This document shows, piece after piece, positions 53,647-64,000 of a DNA stretch of 64,000 nucleotides. This DNA comes from Panicum virgatum. Its lineage: Eukaryota; Streptophyta; Magnoliopsida; Poales; Poaceae. The position numbers were made by a program, and so were the translations under genes. Each line of letters opens with the position of its first letter. Position 1 is the first letter of the stretch. The notes under the pieces were generated by a model. The model searched no databases, was not told the DNA's origin, and saw nothing but the letters and a program-made list of their open reading frames with translations. The stretch spans positions 36,762,470 through 36,826,469 of the forward strand of contig NC_053146.1 in assembly GCF_016808335.1 (NCBI RefSeq), given 5' to 3'.

Positions 53647-55663
53647 CACTACTACAATTTGGAATTTTGCGAGGCACTTAAAGTCCTCTGATGCGGGCAG
53701 GTCAGCGGCCCACCTCTGTTAATGGTGGCTGAGGCACCGGCCGTGCAACCGCCTCTGTTAATGCATTAACAGAGGTGGTCGTCTTAGTGTAACCGCCTCT
53801 ATTAATACGCATTAACAGAGGAGGTTATGTTAAGATGACCGCCTCTGTTAATGCATATTAACAGAGGCATTTTTAAGGTTTGCCCGCCTCTGTTAACTTT
53901 CCACATAAATACCACTAGCCCCCTTCTTCCTCCCCACGGATCCTCCTCCATTATTTCATGTTTTGAACTCAAAACACGAAATTTTTCCATTTGAGGGGGG
54001 GGGGGGGAGGTTTTGCCCTTGCATTTGGTGTCTGGGCACCGCTAGAGGTTGATTTCTAACTCTCCATCTCTCTCTTTTCCATGGTTTTGGTATTTTATTC
54101 TAGATCTAGGATGAGGAAAGAGAAAACCAGATCTAGAGCTGACATCACTTTAATTTCCCGTTGTTTTCGGGGTGTTGATTAGGCAGTAAGGTCTAGGTTG
54201 GCTCAGGGCAAGGCGTGTCATCGAATTGGGGCACATACCTTCTCTTGTTCGATACTGACATCATTCCACCCTTCTCCAACTTGATCCATCGCTGCACGCT
54301 TTCTCTGGCTTGATACCACAGGTGTTCACACTTTTCGGTTTAGTTCTGCCCTTGCCCACCCCTCTACACAGCCTGATTTTGGTGTATTTTTTCTCGCTGT
54401 GTGAAGGTTGCGTTCATGGGCAGCTTACTGAGGGAAGAATGGATGTACAAGATACCGAGGGTTGGCAACGATATGTCTTTTCTGAATCAAGTGGCAAATT
54501 TGTTGCCGCCGTGAAAAAGCATCGTGTTAGTCGGGGTGTCGAGCTGACCATTTGTCTGTGTCGTAGCTGCAAGAACTAACTTCTCCACAAAGATGACGTG
54601 GTGAAATCTCACTTGATCCGCTATGGTTTTGTTGAGAACTACACCATGTGGAAGTTTCATGGCGAGGCAGATCCGAGTGTCACCGGTGCATCTGAACGAA
54701 ACTCTTCGACACCCTCATCAGTGAATGAAAGGGACAACAACCCTCATCATCAACAGCAACAGCGGGCGACGATTCTTCGCAGCGTGATTACATAAACATT
54801 GATGAACTCCTCCAAGACATGGGATGCAGTGATGGTGGTGGGGTTGGTGATGATGAGCAAGACGATTTTTTGGGCCCCAAAGATGCTGAGATTTTCGAAA
54901 ACCTGGCTAACCGTATGGACCAAGACGACGTTCTATTTGGGAATTCAAGGTGGCTGGAGAATTTCAAAGAGATGAAGTAGGTGGCAATTGATCCGCTGTA
55001 TAAGGACTGCCCAAAGCATTGGACGGCGTTGCGCTTCAACCTCCAGTTGCTACAGCTGAAATCTCGGCTTGGGTGGTCCGACACTAGCTTCAACGACCTG
55101 TTACGTATGCTTGCTGACACATACCCAGAGGGTAACAAGGTGCCCGCTAATACCTATCGAGCGAAGAGGATGATCCGTCCAGAGTCGATGAAGCTTAAAA
55201 AGTTACATGCATGCAGTAACCACTGTATCCTGTATCGGGGCAAGTACGAGAACTTGCAGAGCTGTCCGCACTGCGGCGCTAGTCGGTACAAGAGGAATGT
55301 CGGTTGTCGCACAGATATGGATGACGAGGGACCCAAGACAAGACAGAAGAAGATGACCAAGCCGCAGATCCCGTTTCCTGTGGATGAGGAGGAGGAGGGC
55401 TACATGCAGAGGAAAAGTCCTGCACTGTCTGAGGAAAAGCGAATGCCTCTGTTAATGCCGATTAACAGAGGCGGTCTGTTAATCTATCATTAACAGAGGC
55501 GATTGCTGTAATACAACCGCCTTTGTTAATCGGCATTAACAGAGGCGGTTATGTAACCGCCTTAGTAAATGCTCGATTAACACTGACTATAGGTCTGAGG
55601 CGTTTGCTTTGCCCGTCTCAGAAAATAGATTTGCCCACCTCAGTTAAGTTTACTATAGTAGTG
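53647..55663 (+). mobile_element. Deleted CACTA (En/Spm) transposon, TSD GTT
   Basis: The ends are CACTACTACAA at 53647 and the inverse ending TAGTAGTG at 55663, flanked by GTT at 53644-53646 and 55664-55666. Subterminal palindromic motifs of the type cctctgttaatgcattaaca recur at both sides (53700-53895 and 55440-55600). It retains only the N-terminal part of a TNP2-type transposase, so it is non-autonomous. Confidence 0.9.
54421..55435 (+). pseudogene. CACTA TNP2 transposase, N-terminal remnant
   Basis: The first frame (up to 54579) contains a transposase-associated domain start (TEGWQRYVFSESSGKFVAAV). It is cut by a stop after CRSCKN and continues LLHKDDVVKSHLIRYGFVEN. Later, at 54981-55435, the TNP2 block DPLYKDCPKHWTALRFNLQL, NDLLRMLADTYPEGNKVPAN and CPHCGASRYKRNVG is open. 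The catalytic RNase H-like portion is missing, replaced by the right subterminal repeats. A TAG near 54978 separates the two parts. Confidence 0.8.
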
Positions 55664-55774
55664 GTTGTAAATAGTGATTAAAATAGAGGAATGATGACTG
55701 GGTAATGGTGCAAATTGATGGCCATTGTTACGCCTAGAGGTGTCCAGGTTCATCCCCCTTCCTCTAGGATCAAC

Positions 55775-55782
55775 TATAAAAG
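55775..55782 (+). promoter_or_regulatory. TATA box of the 53513 solo LTR
   Basis: The sequence tataaaag lies in aactataaaaggagacc, followed about 30 bases on by a cattccaacacaacactc-type start region. This is the most promoter-like motif in the LTR. Confidence 0.5.
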
Positions 55783-56757
55783 GAGACCAGCTCCCTCTCA
55801 TTCCAACACAACACTCTCAAGCTCTCAGATACTCCTGCTTTGGAGACCTCTCCTTTCTCCCTTTGTTGCTTTTTGCATTCCCATCGCTAGCACTGCGCGT
55901 ACAGTTCTAGCGAGAGCAGGCCTTCGGAACCTCTGCAATGCTGAGATCCTGCTCGGGATAGCGGGACAATCAGGTTTTTGGGGAGTATCTTGATGCGACT
56001 GCTCGCACCCCGAACGTCTACGTCCTCTACTTCCTGGTGGCCGACAAATGTCTACGTCCTCTACATCCCGGTGGCCGTACCTGTGTTCCCAAGTGAACAT
56101 CAAGATCGTCTCGACTACTTCCTGACGGCCATCTGCACTGCAACGACTAAGTTTGGCTACATCGAACAGCCCTGACTGACACAATATCCAGTCATGGGAA
56201 CGGCGCACCCGGTGCCTCCAGCACTGGTCCTGTCTTGGGTACACTCTAAACCAATTTTGGTTTATTATTTGTTCATGTTTATTAGTGAGAATAACATGAA
56301 CATGAGCACATATTTTGTTAGCACAATATCACTCATTTATGCCATAAAATTGATAATGTCATTTAGAATTAAAATATACCAAAAATTGCCTAGTTATCTA
56401 ACAACTTCGTCAATCTTGAGGATTTGCCACCTCAATCTTTGAGGATGCTCATAGTGGTAGGCGACATTTCCATTGACAGTGAGGCTACTATAGTAGCTTC
56501 TTCAATTTCGAGGATTTGCCGCCTCAATCATCAAGGATGCTCATAAGGGTTGGGTTTGCGTGTTCATAGAGATGAGTGTGCGTGCATTGTGAGTATCTAA
56601 TTTGGGTGACAGTACGTGCGCTTGTATATGCATTGTGAATGTCTAAGTTGTAATTTAAAAAATGTCACATGGAAGGGATAAGTCAGCGCTGCACTCGTAT
56701 TAATGGTGGAGACATTTTTAATAAGTCACCATCTAGAATGACACATAAGAGCAGGGA

Positions 56758-58662
56758 TAATAACCCAACTGGTTGGCCGGCTGCCTGTGCCCGCTTTACC
56801 GCGGTAAGGCTGTATGCCTATGACTGGGTCCATACAGTGGCGGCAGGGGGCTGCTTGCTCCTCTTCTTCCTCCCGCCCCCCCTTTCTTCTTCCTCTTCTC
56901 TCCCTTCTTTCCTCTTCTTCTCCCTCCTCTCCTCTAATTTCCATGGAGTTCATGGGGGTAGGCGGCCCCCACGCTGGATCGGCCCCTGGGTCCATACGGA
57001 CCTGCGAGCAGAAATTAGAGTGCCTCATTTAGCTGGCGGTAAGTGAGACGTCATCTTTCTCCTCTCTCTTGTCATTTCTATCCTCCACATAGGATTCAGC
57101 ATGCTTACAATCTACTATAATACTTGTTCTAAGAGTCGATAAGCATAGCCTCTTTTTATTATTTCTAAATTATCACATTTTGTTACTAGATTAAAATATT
57201 TATAAATATGAAAGTACAATCTTTAATCTCCGTGGCAGATTGGGGAACCTTGACGTCACAACTTACTATACATCTCCACAAGTATAATTTTTTGCTTACA
57301 GACCTACCAAGGTTTGGTATTTCGTGCCATGGGTGTTGGATGGGTTGGGGGAGCAAATTAATCAGCGACATATGCGATTTAATTAAAGGAGATATGGGCG
57401 GATGATTAATTATTAGTAATGCATGAATCTCAAACTTGAAATGGATTTTCTCTCATATTGTGGGTTATTTTTATTATTTTTCAACTATCATATTATTTAC
57501 AATAAATACAACAAGAAGGATCCAATATGTGTATATTATATTTCATTTATCTAAAAATCGACATTAGGATATACTATTTCGCCCCTCCTAAGATTCGCAC
57601 TACTACAATAATCTTTATAGAGACAAACAATTATGATTAACCGAGATATTTTTTGCAACTGCCTCGGATCAAAGGTGAGGGTAAATGACATATTTTTCGA
57701 AGCGGATTGTTACCCGCCTTGGTTAATAAAAAAATAAAAAAATGAAAACAAAGTCCATCGACGAGCCTGCCGAGCCCATCGATGGCCCCGCCGAGCCCAT
57801 CGATGGCCCTGCCAAGCCCAACCCCTCCGCCGTCAGTGCTGCGTCTGCCTAGCCGACGCGCGTCGTCGCTTTACCCCGCCGCGGCGTTGTCGCTGCCCGA
57901 CCGTGCCGACGCCGCTACTTCGTCCCGCCGCTCCAGCCTAGCTGCCGCTCTGCCCCGAGGCACGGCACTCCATCCCTCTCGCGTGCTGATGAGCCACTCC
58001 AGGGCACCGGGCGCCACTCTGATCCGTGGCGCTGCCGTCGCTACAGGCCGCCGCCGCGGGCTCCGCCTCACTGATCTAGCCCCGCACGCCGCTCCGGGCC
58101 TGAGAGAGAGATTGGGGCGTGAGAGAGAAGTGGAGTGGCATGAGGCAACTTCGCAGGAGAGATGGGGCGTGAGAGACAAAAAAATACGGAGATGAAGATA
58201 AGAGAGAGGAGGCAGGGATGAAATTGGGAGGCTTTTACTTCTATATCCTTATGTTAAGGGCTTGTGACCTCCATACTCCTAATTTTTTGAGTCGCACCTG
58301 TATGTCTAGACGCTAAGTTATTTTTACCCCTATAGACTTCCATCCACGTTCTATTAGTTTTTAACAGTGGAGTAGCTCTGACAGGTGGGGTCTAGGAGTG
58401 AAAATGACCAAATTGCCCATTACCCATCACCAATCGTTTTCTCCTCTCAACCATTCCTCCTCATCCCGAATCAGCTCCTTCTTTCTCCGTCCCAAACCCT
58501 ACCCTATACCCTACCGCGCCGCCGACAGCCGGCGCAGGCCGCCACCACCGGCCAAGCCGCGCGCCTCCAGCTCATCTGCGGAAGGGGCAAGCGCGGCTCC
58601 CCAGGAAGGGGGCACACCCGCGCGGGGCTCCCGCTAGCCTGGGCGGCAGGGGCAGGGCGCAG
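56758..58662. other. Intergenic sequence left of the Tekay-like LTR
   Basis: It includes a pyrimidine tract (56865-56940), AT-rich sequence, a CACTA-like end at 57598, a short tandem repeat cccatcgatggccc(c/t)gcc (57775-57815) and GC-rich blocks at 57820-58100 and 58510-58662. The frames 57782-58195 and 58385-58681 read as low-complexity products and were not accepted as genes. Confidence 0.4.
57598..57740 (+). repeat. CACTA-like transposon end
   Basis: CACTACTACAATAATC followed by a subterminal repeat-like aaccgagatatt and ccttggttaat resembles the left terminus of the CACTA element at 53647. No matching right end was found before the next LTR, so it may be a truncated copy. Confidence 0.4.
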
Positions 58663-61600
58663 TGTAACACCCGGTTTATAAAAGGACATAAACCGAGCAA
58701 TCATATACGTGCCAGGATCAAGTCACACGTATATACAACAGAATGAACAGTATATCACAGCACATATCACGTAAAAAGATATAATAAAGCGAAAATGAAT
58801 GTTATTTATTACATTAATGACAAAAATGTCTGATACAGCGGAAGCGAAGTACAAATACGATGAAAACTCTCCGAAGCTGAGCAGGGCGCCACAGGGACGT
58901 CGACTGGGAGACGAACGCCTAGAAGTCCTCGTAGTCCTGGTAGCGCTGAGCGAACTCCCTCGCGTCGGCAGGAACTGAGCAGCAGTAGCGTATCCAAGAG
59001 GAAAAAGTAGAGAAGAGGTAAGAGTGAGTACACAACCGTACTCAACAAGTATAACACAAACTATGAGGCTGTAAGGTTGGCTGACTCAACTGCATTAGCT
59101 TTTAAGTCTTGGCAAAATTTTATTACAGCTATTTACTATGAGTTGATGAATTACCATAAACCCAGTTACATAGTAATTAATCAAGATTAAACATGTTACT
59201 ACTGAGAACCAAACCACAACCACCAAGGTAACCCCGAGAGGCACCCCCTCGTCGGAAGGAGCTAACCCCACTAATCAAAAGGCGGATCTGGGCCGCTCAT
59301 AACCGTGAGCACAGCTAGTATACCAGTTTTACACTCTGCAGAGGTTGCACATCTTTACCCACAAGTCGTGAGCTACGCTAGTTGTTCATCACACTTCCTT
59401 AGGTGAGATGACTAGCAAACTCACTACGAGGCCGTTACAAAGAATCTCGTTGGTAAGGCGTAACCGCGAGAGTTAGGTCAGCGACGATGGGGCCCACCTC
59501 CAGGGGTACCAGCACCGGAGCGCAATCCTAGCACAGACCAAGCCGGAGGAGCAGGGACCATTGAAGCTTACTACTCTTGCCCCGCAGGTAAGTTACTCCA
59601 AACCAAAAAGACCTAATTAGTAAGCCAAGTCTATCCCATTCTAGCCTTGTGGTAACACTGTTGTCCCAGGTTGTCGCTCTATGAACTGGTCCTTATGGAG
59701 AGTGGCCAACCAAGCACTAAGCACCGTGCTGGCCCCCTAAACCATGTTTCTACAAAAACCATCTTTTAACGAGACGTGAGCCACTCATCACAACACAGAG
59801 GGCCACTCTCAGAATTAAGTTCAAGTAAACCATTAATCAATTTAATTAAAAAGGACCAGAATGTGTTATAGCGCCGCAACCTAGCACAACTAACCAAAAT
59901 GCAACCCAAAGATATATATAAAGGATATAAAGTGGCTAGGAAAGTCCTTATAGACATACAGTATTAAAAATGCAGTATGAAGATGTATTTAAAGGTGATA
60001 GGTTGTTCATGTTATACTTGCCTTCCTCGTACTGCTCCTACTGCTGCTCAAAGTGCTCGGAAGACGGCTGCTCCGGGTACTGGTACTGATGCTCCTCAGA
60101 TGGATCAACGTCTACTCACGAACACATGGCCAAAACAGTGCACAATAATAAGCATACAAGCAAACACTAACAAAAACTAAGAAACAGTACATCAATACAA
60201 AAAAAACGCGTTACAACGATCGCGTGGACATAAAGAACGCCTAAAACGGAGCTAAAACGCATCATCTAGGCTAAAAACAAGATTCAGGGGCTTATTTGTA
60301 ATAAAAACAGGGTTCCAGGGACTTTTCTGCTAAAACCGAGGGCCTAAACGTAAATAAAGGTTAGATACAAGGGCTAGCATGTAAAAATAGTGAACAAGGT
60401 CGGCGGGTTCTAATCTGGGAAAAGACATGGGGCTACTTGCTAAATTCTGGGCTAAAACGTAATTAATTTTGACTTACGATGGACTGCGGGTTGAATTCTA
60501 AAAAGAGCAGGGTCTCTTTAGCAAAAGGTACCGGCCGAACCGGTATCTTTGGATTACGGCCGCTAGATCTAGATCCAACGGTCCAGATCGGATCGAAACG
60601 GGTTCTAATCTTGGGCGTACGTGGTGGATCGGACGGCTTGGATTGAAAGAGGGCGACGGCGGCGGCGCGGGTCGCCGGGAAACCAATTCCCGCGGCGGCG
60701 CGGCACGGTAGGTCACCGGAGTTGGCCAAATTTGGCCTTCTCGGGGCTAATTCGACTGGGATCCGGGTCTGGGATGATCAGCGTGCCGTGCGTGATCGAT
60801 CTAGGGCATCAAGTGTGCATAGGAACGCTCTGGGCGGGGACTTCGACTGCGGGGCAGAGCTTCACGGCGGCGCATCGCCGGAGCGCGGCGCCTGGTGGTT
60901 TTGGGCGATGCCAGGGGCTACGGACTACCTAAACTAGCACAAAAGGGGGCCTGAGGGGGTGCGGAAACTCACCGGGGCTCGGGCTTGAGCAAGGAGTCGT
61001 GCAGGGGGCCCGACGGCGAAGACCGGCGGTGGAGGCGGGCGGCGTTCGTGGACGGGGTGGTGCGGCGCTCCTCCGGGCGTCCGGGCTCCACGGGTGGACT
61101 CGCGAAGACCCTGCGACGGTGCCACGCGGTTAGGGAGGTACAAGAAGGCCGGTGTTGAGGAGAAGTGCAGCGGCGGAGCAACTCACCGGCGTGCAGGGGT
61201 GTTGTGCGGCGGAGCAGTGCGGAGCGAGGGGAAGGCGGTGCTAGGGTTTGAGTGGGGCGGCACCAGAGTGGGGGATGAGGTGCGGAGGGCCACGGGCGGT
61301 ATTTATAGGGCGGCGGAGCACCCTTGGCGTGCGCGCCCAGGACGGAAGTCCGGCGTGATTCCCGGCCGGGTATCGCGCCTGGCCGTTGCGCGGCCGGGAG
61401 AGGCGGGGGAGACGACGGGGACGACAAGCGGGCCCCGAGGTCAGCGGGCGAAGAGCGTGGCGCGGGCTGAGCGTGGGCGACGCGCTGGGGCGAGCAGGCC
61501 GGCGCGGGGAGAGCTGGGCTGCGGCGTGGGCTGTTGGCTCGGGAGGGAGTGGGTGCTTGCGCGGCCGCGCTGGTGGGCGCTGGGCGCAGGCAGGCCGAGC

Positions 61601-61949
61601 GGGAGCCGGTGGGCCGGGCGGGGAGAGTCAGCTGGGCTAGGTGAGCGGGACGGGCCACGGGAAAGAGAGGGGTCGGGCTGGGTTGGTTTCTATTCTCCTT
61701 TCTCTTTTCTATTTCTACTCCAAACAAAGTTTGAATTCAAATCAAAATTTGAATTCAAACCACACTCAAATAATTAAAACTATGCACCAGCATGAATGCA
61801 ACACCAAAATTTAAACCTATGATAAAATTTTAATTACTTAAGGAACAAAATTGAATTAAATGCCCTACTAAACACAATAAACTTTAGAAATTTAAATAAA
61901 GCCAATTAAATTTATTATTAATTGCTGAAATTTAAATTAGGGTGTTACA
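58663..61949 (-). repeat. 3' LTR of the Tekay-like chromovirus
   Basis: A 3287-bp LTR with inverted ends TGTAACACCC and GGGTGTTACA. A GC-rich half (60480-61690) contains chance frames on both strands. TATA motif at 61300-61307 on the - strand. The outer flank is cgcag (58658-58662); the partner TSD is outside the window. Confidence 0.88.
61300..61307 (-). promoter_or_regulatory. TATA box of the Tekay-like LTR
   Basis: It reads tataaata in ccctataaataccgccc on the - strand, in a GC-rich setting. Confidence 0.5.
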
Positions 61950-61970
61950 GACCCTACCCCCTTAAAGAAA
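61950..61970 (-). promoter_or_regulatory. Polypurine tract of the Tekay-like element
   Basis: On the - strand the sequence ttaagggggtagggtc directly abuts the LTR start TGTAACACCC. Confidence 0.75.
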
Positions 61971-61985
61971 TCTCGTCCCCGAGAT

Positions 61986-63995
61986 TTAGCTGGGCTGGCT
62001 AGCAAAGAGATCTGGATATGTCTTCCTCAGCTCATCTTCTCGCTCCCATGTAGCCTCAGCTTCACTGTGATGACTCCACTGAACTCTGCACATCTTGATG
62101 CGCTTGTTCCGAGTAGCCCTCTCTGATGTCTCCAGAACCTTCACCGGATGCTCAATATAAGTCAGGTCTTCCTGGACATCTACTCCATCCAGTGGTGCCT
62201 GCTCCTTGGGTACTCGCAGACACCTCTTCAGCTTAGATATATGGAAGACATCGTGAACTCCTGAGAGGCTGAGAGGTAACTCCAGGCGATTAGCAACTTC
62301 GCCTTTCCGCTCTAGCACCTTGAATGGCCCCACATACCGAGGTGCTAACTTCCCCTTGACATTGAATCTGCGAATTCCTCTCATCGAGGACACCTTCAAG
62401 TACACATAATCACCAACACTGAAAGTCAGGTCTCTCCGTTTGCCATCAGCATAGCTCTTCTGTCTGCTCTGTGCAATCCTCAGATTTTCCCGCACAGCCT
62501 GAACCATCTGCTCTGTATCATCTATGATCTCAGGGCCAAAGAGCTGCTTCTCACCAATTTGATCCCAATAGAGAGGAGTCCTGCACTTTCTGCCATACAA
62601 TGCGTCGAAGGGGGACTTCTTCAGACTGGCCTCATAGCTGTTGTTATATGAGAACTCAGCATAAGACAGGCACTTATCCCAACTAGTACCGTACTGAATG
62701 GCACAAGCTCTCAACATATCCTCCAACACTTGGTTGGTTCTCTCTGTCTGCCCATCTGTCTGAGGGTGATAAGCCGTACTGAAACGCAGCTTCGTATCCA
62801 ACGAATCATGGAGCTGCTCCCATAATCGAGAAGTGAACTGAGACCCTCTGTCAGATATGATCTTCTTGGGCACACCATGCAAGCAGACAATCCGAGAGAT
62901 GTACAACTCTGCAAGCCTAGCACCGGAGTAAGTAGTGTTCACTGGAATGAAGTGAGCAACCTTCGTCAGACGATCCACTACTACCCAAATGGAGTTGTAC
63001 CCTTTCTGAGTTCGAGGCAATCCAACAATGAAGTCCATAGTGATCTCCTCCCATTTCCACTCTGGAATCTTCAAAGGCTGTAACAGAACTGCTGGCCTCT
63101 GATGTTTAGCCTTAACACGCTGACAGGTGTCACAAATAGCCACGTACTCTGCCACTGAACGCTTCATCCCATACCACCAGAAATGTTCCTTCAGATCATA
63201 ATACATCTTCGTGCTGCCCGGATGAATAGAATAAGCTGTATCATGGGCCTCACTCAGAATCAACTTCCGGAGATCATTCACATCTGGCACACAGATCCGG
63301 TTCTTGTACCACAAGGTACCCTGATCATCCTCTCTGAAATGAGGAGCCTTGCCCTTCTTGAGCAACTCACGGATCTCCTGCAGCTTCTCATCTTCTTTCT
63401 GATGCTGCCTGATCTCTGACTCTAGAGTCGGTACTGCCTCAAACGCTGCACTGGAAGTATGATGCAAGAAGCCCAGACTCAACTGCTCGAACTCCTTGCA
63501 TAACTCTGCAGGCATCTGAAAAGCCACGGCCATGTTGACATAACTTCTTCTGCTCAGAGCATCTGCTACAACATTGGCATTGCCCGGATGATAGTGAATC
63601 TCCAGGTCATAATCCTTGACCAACTCTAATCATCTTCTCTGCCGCATGTTCAGCTCATTCTGCGTGAAAATGTACTTGAGGCTCTTGTGATCAGTGTAGA
63701 TATCACACCGCTGCCCATACAAGTAGTGCCTCCAAATCTTCAGAGCATGCACAACTGCGGCTAACTCAAGATCATGAGTGGGATAATTCAGCTCATGCCG
63801 ACGTAACTGCCGTGAAGCATAAGCAATCACTCTGCCCTCCTGCATCAGAACACACCCAAGACCATCCTTCGAAGCATCACAATATACCGTGAACCTCTTC
63901 GTCTGGTCTGGCAGAGTCAGGACTGGCGCCGTAGTCAACCTTTTCTTTAGCTCATCAAAGACCATCTGACGCTCATCAGTCCATATGAATGCCAC
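61986..63995 (-). pseudogene. Tekay-like pol: RNase H, integrase, chromodomain; one nonsense codon
   Basis: The frame continues from the right edge to a stop at 61986. RNase H comes first ([33 protein letters not shown]), then a TGG to TGA change at 63630-63632 where QRRWLEL is expected, then VADALSRR. Integrase has the zinc motif (HDTAYSIH ... CDTC), catalytic D (TMDFIVGL), D (SDRGSQFTS) and E (QTERTNQV), and the GPF/KVLERKG C-terminal block. It ends with a chromodomain-like segment (DLTYIEHPVKVLE ... VQWSHHSEAEATWERE). The chromodomain would target insertion to marked chromatin. Apart from the single stop, 660 codons are open, so decay is recent. Confidence 0.9.
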
Positions 63996-64000
63996 ATTCT

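Larger units (their letters stand above)
53513..56403 (+). mobile_element. Solo LTR, TSD ACTTC, containing a CACTA element
   Basis: TGTTGGAATAT ... CTAACA, flanked by ACTTC at 53508-53512 and 56404-56408. After removal of the CACTA insertion the LTR is about 871 bp. It has a TATA box (55775-55782) followed by a leader-like region. No second LTR or internal domain is seen. The TGTTGGAAT start is of Ty1/copia type. Confidence 0.8.
53091..56757 (+). repeat. Tandem duplication of a 379-bp unit, second copy interrupted
   Basis: Unit 1 is 53091-53469. Unit 2 starts at 53470 and is interrupted after 53512 by a solo LTR, resuming at 56404-56757. Each unit begins taggcgac(a/g)tt..., contains two related blocks with gaggatttgccacctcaatc and ends with a gtcacatgg...gaatga(t/c) tail. 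The two copies have diverged visibly. Confidence 0.75.
58663..64000 (-). mobile_element. Tekay-like chromovirus (Ty3/gypsy), 5' part beyond the right edge
   Basis: The 3' LTR (58663-61949) is followed on the + strand by a polypurine tract and by a polyprotein read on the - strand: RNase H, integrase and a C-terminal chromodomain. A chromodomain after integrase defines chromoviruses, and the long LTR (3.3 kb) and integrase sequence fit the Tekay clade. The coding part is open except for one nonsense codon (63630-63632). Confidence 0.9.

Noticed and set aside
57782..58195. Possible 137-codon gene
   Set aside because: Alanine/proline/arginine-rich low-complexity product next to a CACTA-like end and a short tandem repeat, with a strong antisense frame; no support for a gene.
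61094..61777. Long + strand frame of 227 codons in the Tekay-like LTR
   Set aside because: It lies in a GC-rich LTR, is low-complexity (Gly/Arg), has an equally long frame on the opposite strand, and shows no domain.

Overview
The window is nuclear DNA from a grass (Poaceae, most likely panicoid). It holds three conserved single-copy plant genes with normal GT-AG introns, set among large nested LTR retrotransposons of grass types (Ty3/gypsy Tat lineage, a Tekay-like chromovirus, a Ty1/copia Sirevirus, a Cassandra TRIM), a CACTA transposon and several MITEs. Codon-level reading identifies the genes as PEX3 (peroxisome biogenesis, + strand, 7 coding exons, 12433-16395), a Golgi GDP-fucose transporter of the GFT1/GONST4 type (- strand, one coding exon, 18205-19221) and a PP2C protein phosphatase (- strand, 10 coding exons, 47564-51989). 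The exon sums give exactly in-frame proteins of 379, 338 and 360 residues.

Layout. 1-11482: a decayed Tat-lineage Ty3/gypsy element on the - strand. Its 5' LTR is at 10231-11482 and its 3' LTR lies beyond the left edge. It carries an antisense, intron-containing extra ORF on the + strand (24-2074), a nested solo LTR (5300-6735) and a nested TIR element (10401-11232). 11483-20818: a genic island with PEX3, GFT1 and MITEs. 20819-46054: a second Tat-type element on the - strand with LTRs of about 0.5 kb, split by a Sirevirus at 28602-44997 (TSD CCGGT). The Sirevirus itself hosts a solo LTR (32091-33520, TSD CATGT) and, in its 5' LTR, a composite insertion (40077-44461, TSD CCTTT). 46055-52560: a second genic island with PP2C. 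52945-56757: a SINE-like, tandemly duplicated region interrupted by a solo LTR (53513-56403, TSD ACTTC), which in turn is interrupted by a deleted CACTA element (53647-55663, TSD GTT). 58663-64000: the 3' LTR and the RNase H-integrase-chromodomain half of a Tekay-like chromovirus on the - strand.

The most unusual object is the 40077-44461 insertion. Its left part is a 3.8-kb LTR of chromovirus type, while its right part is the internal domain plus 3' LTR of a Cassandra TRIM, whose LTR carries 5S rRNA-derived sequence. The whole chimera is bounded by one perfect 5-bp target duplication. A second theme is short palindromes: three Sirevirus-type LTRs carry family-specific palindrome clusters, and the second Tat element carries GACCGGTC palindromes both in its LTRs and inside its gag-pol coding region, where the Sirevirus happens to have inserted.

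The three cellular genes look intact and unrelated to one another in function. Insertions within gene spans are confined to introns (a MITE in PEX3 intron 2 and a fold-back MITE in a PP2C intron). All transposon coding regions contain stops, frameshifts or deletions, so no element here appears autonomous, although the Sirevirus gag has only two nonsense codons and the visible Tekay polyprotein only one.
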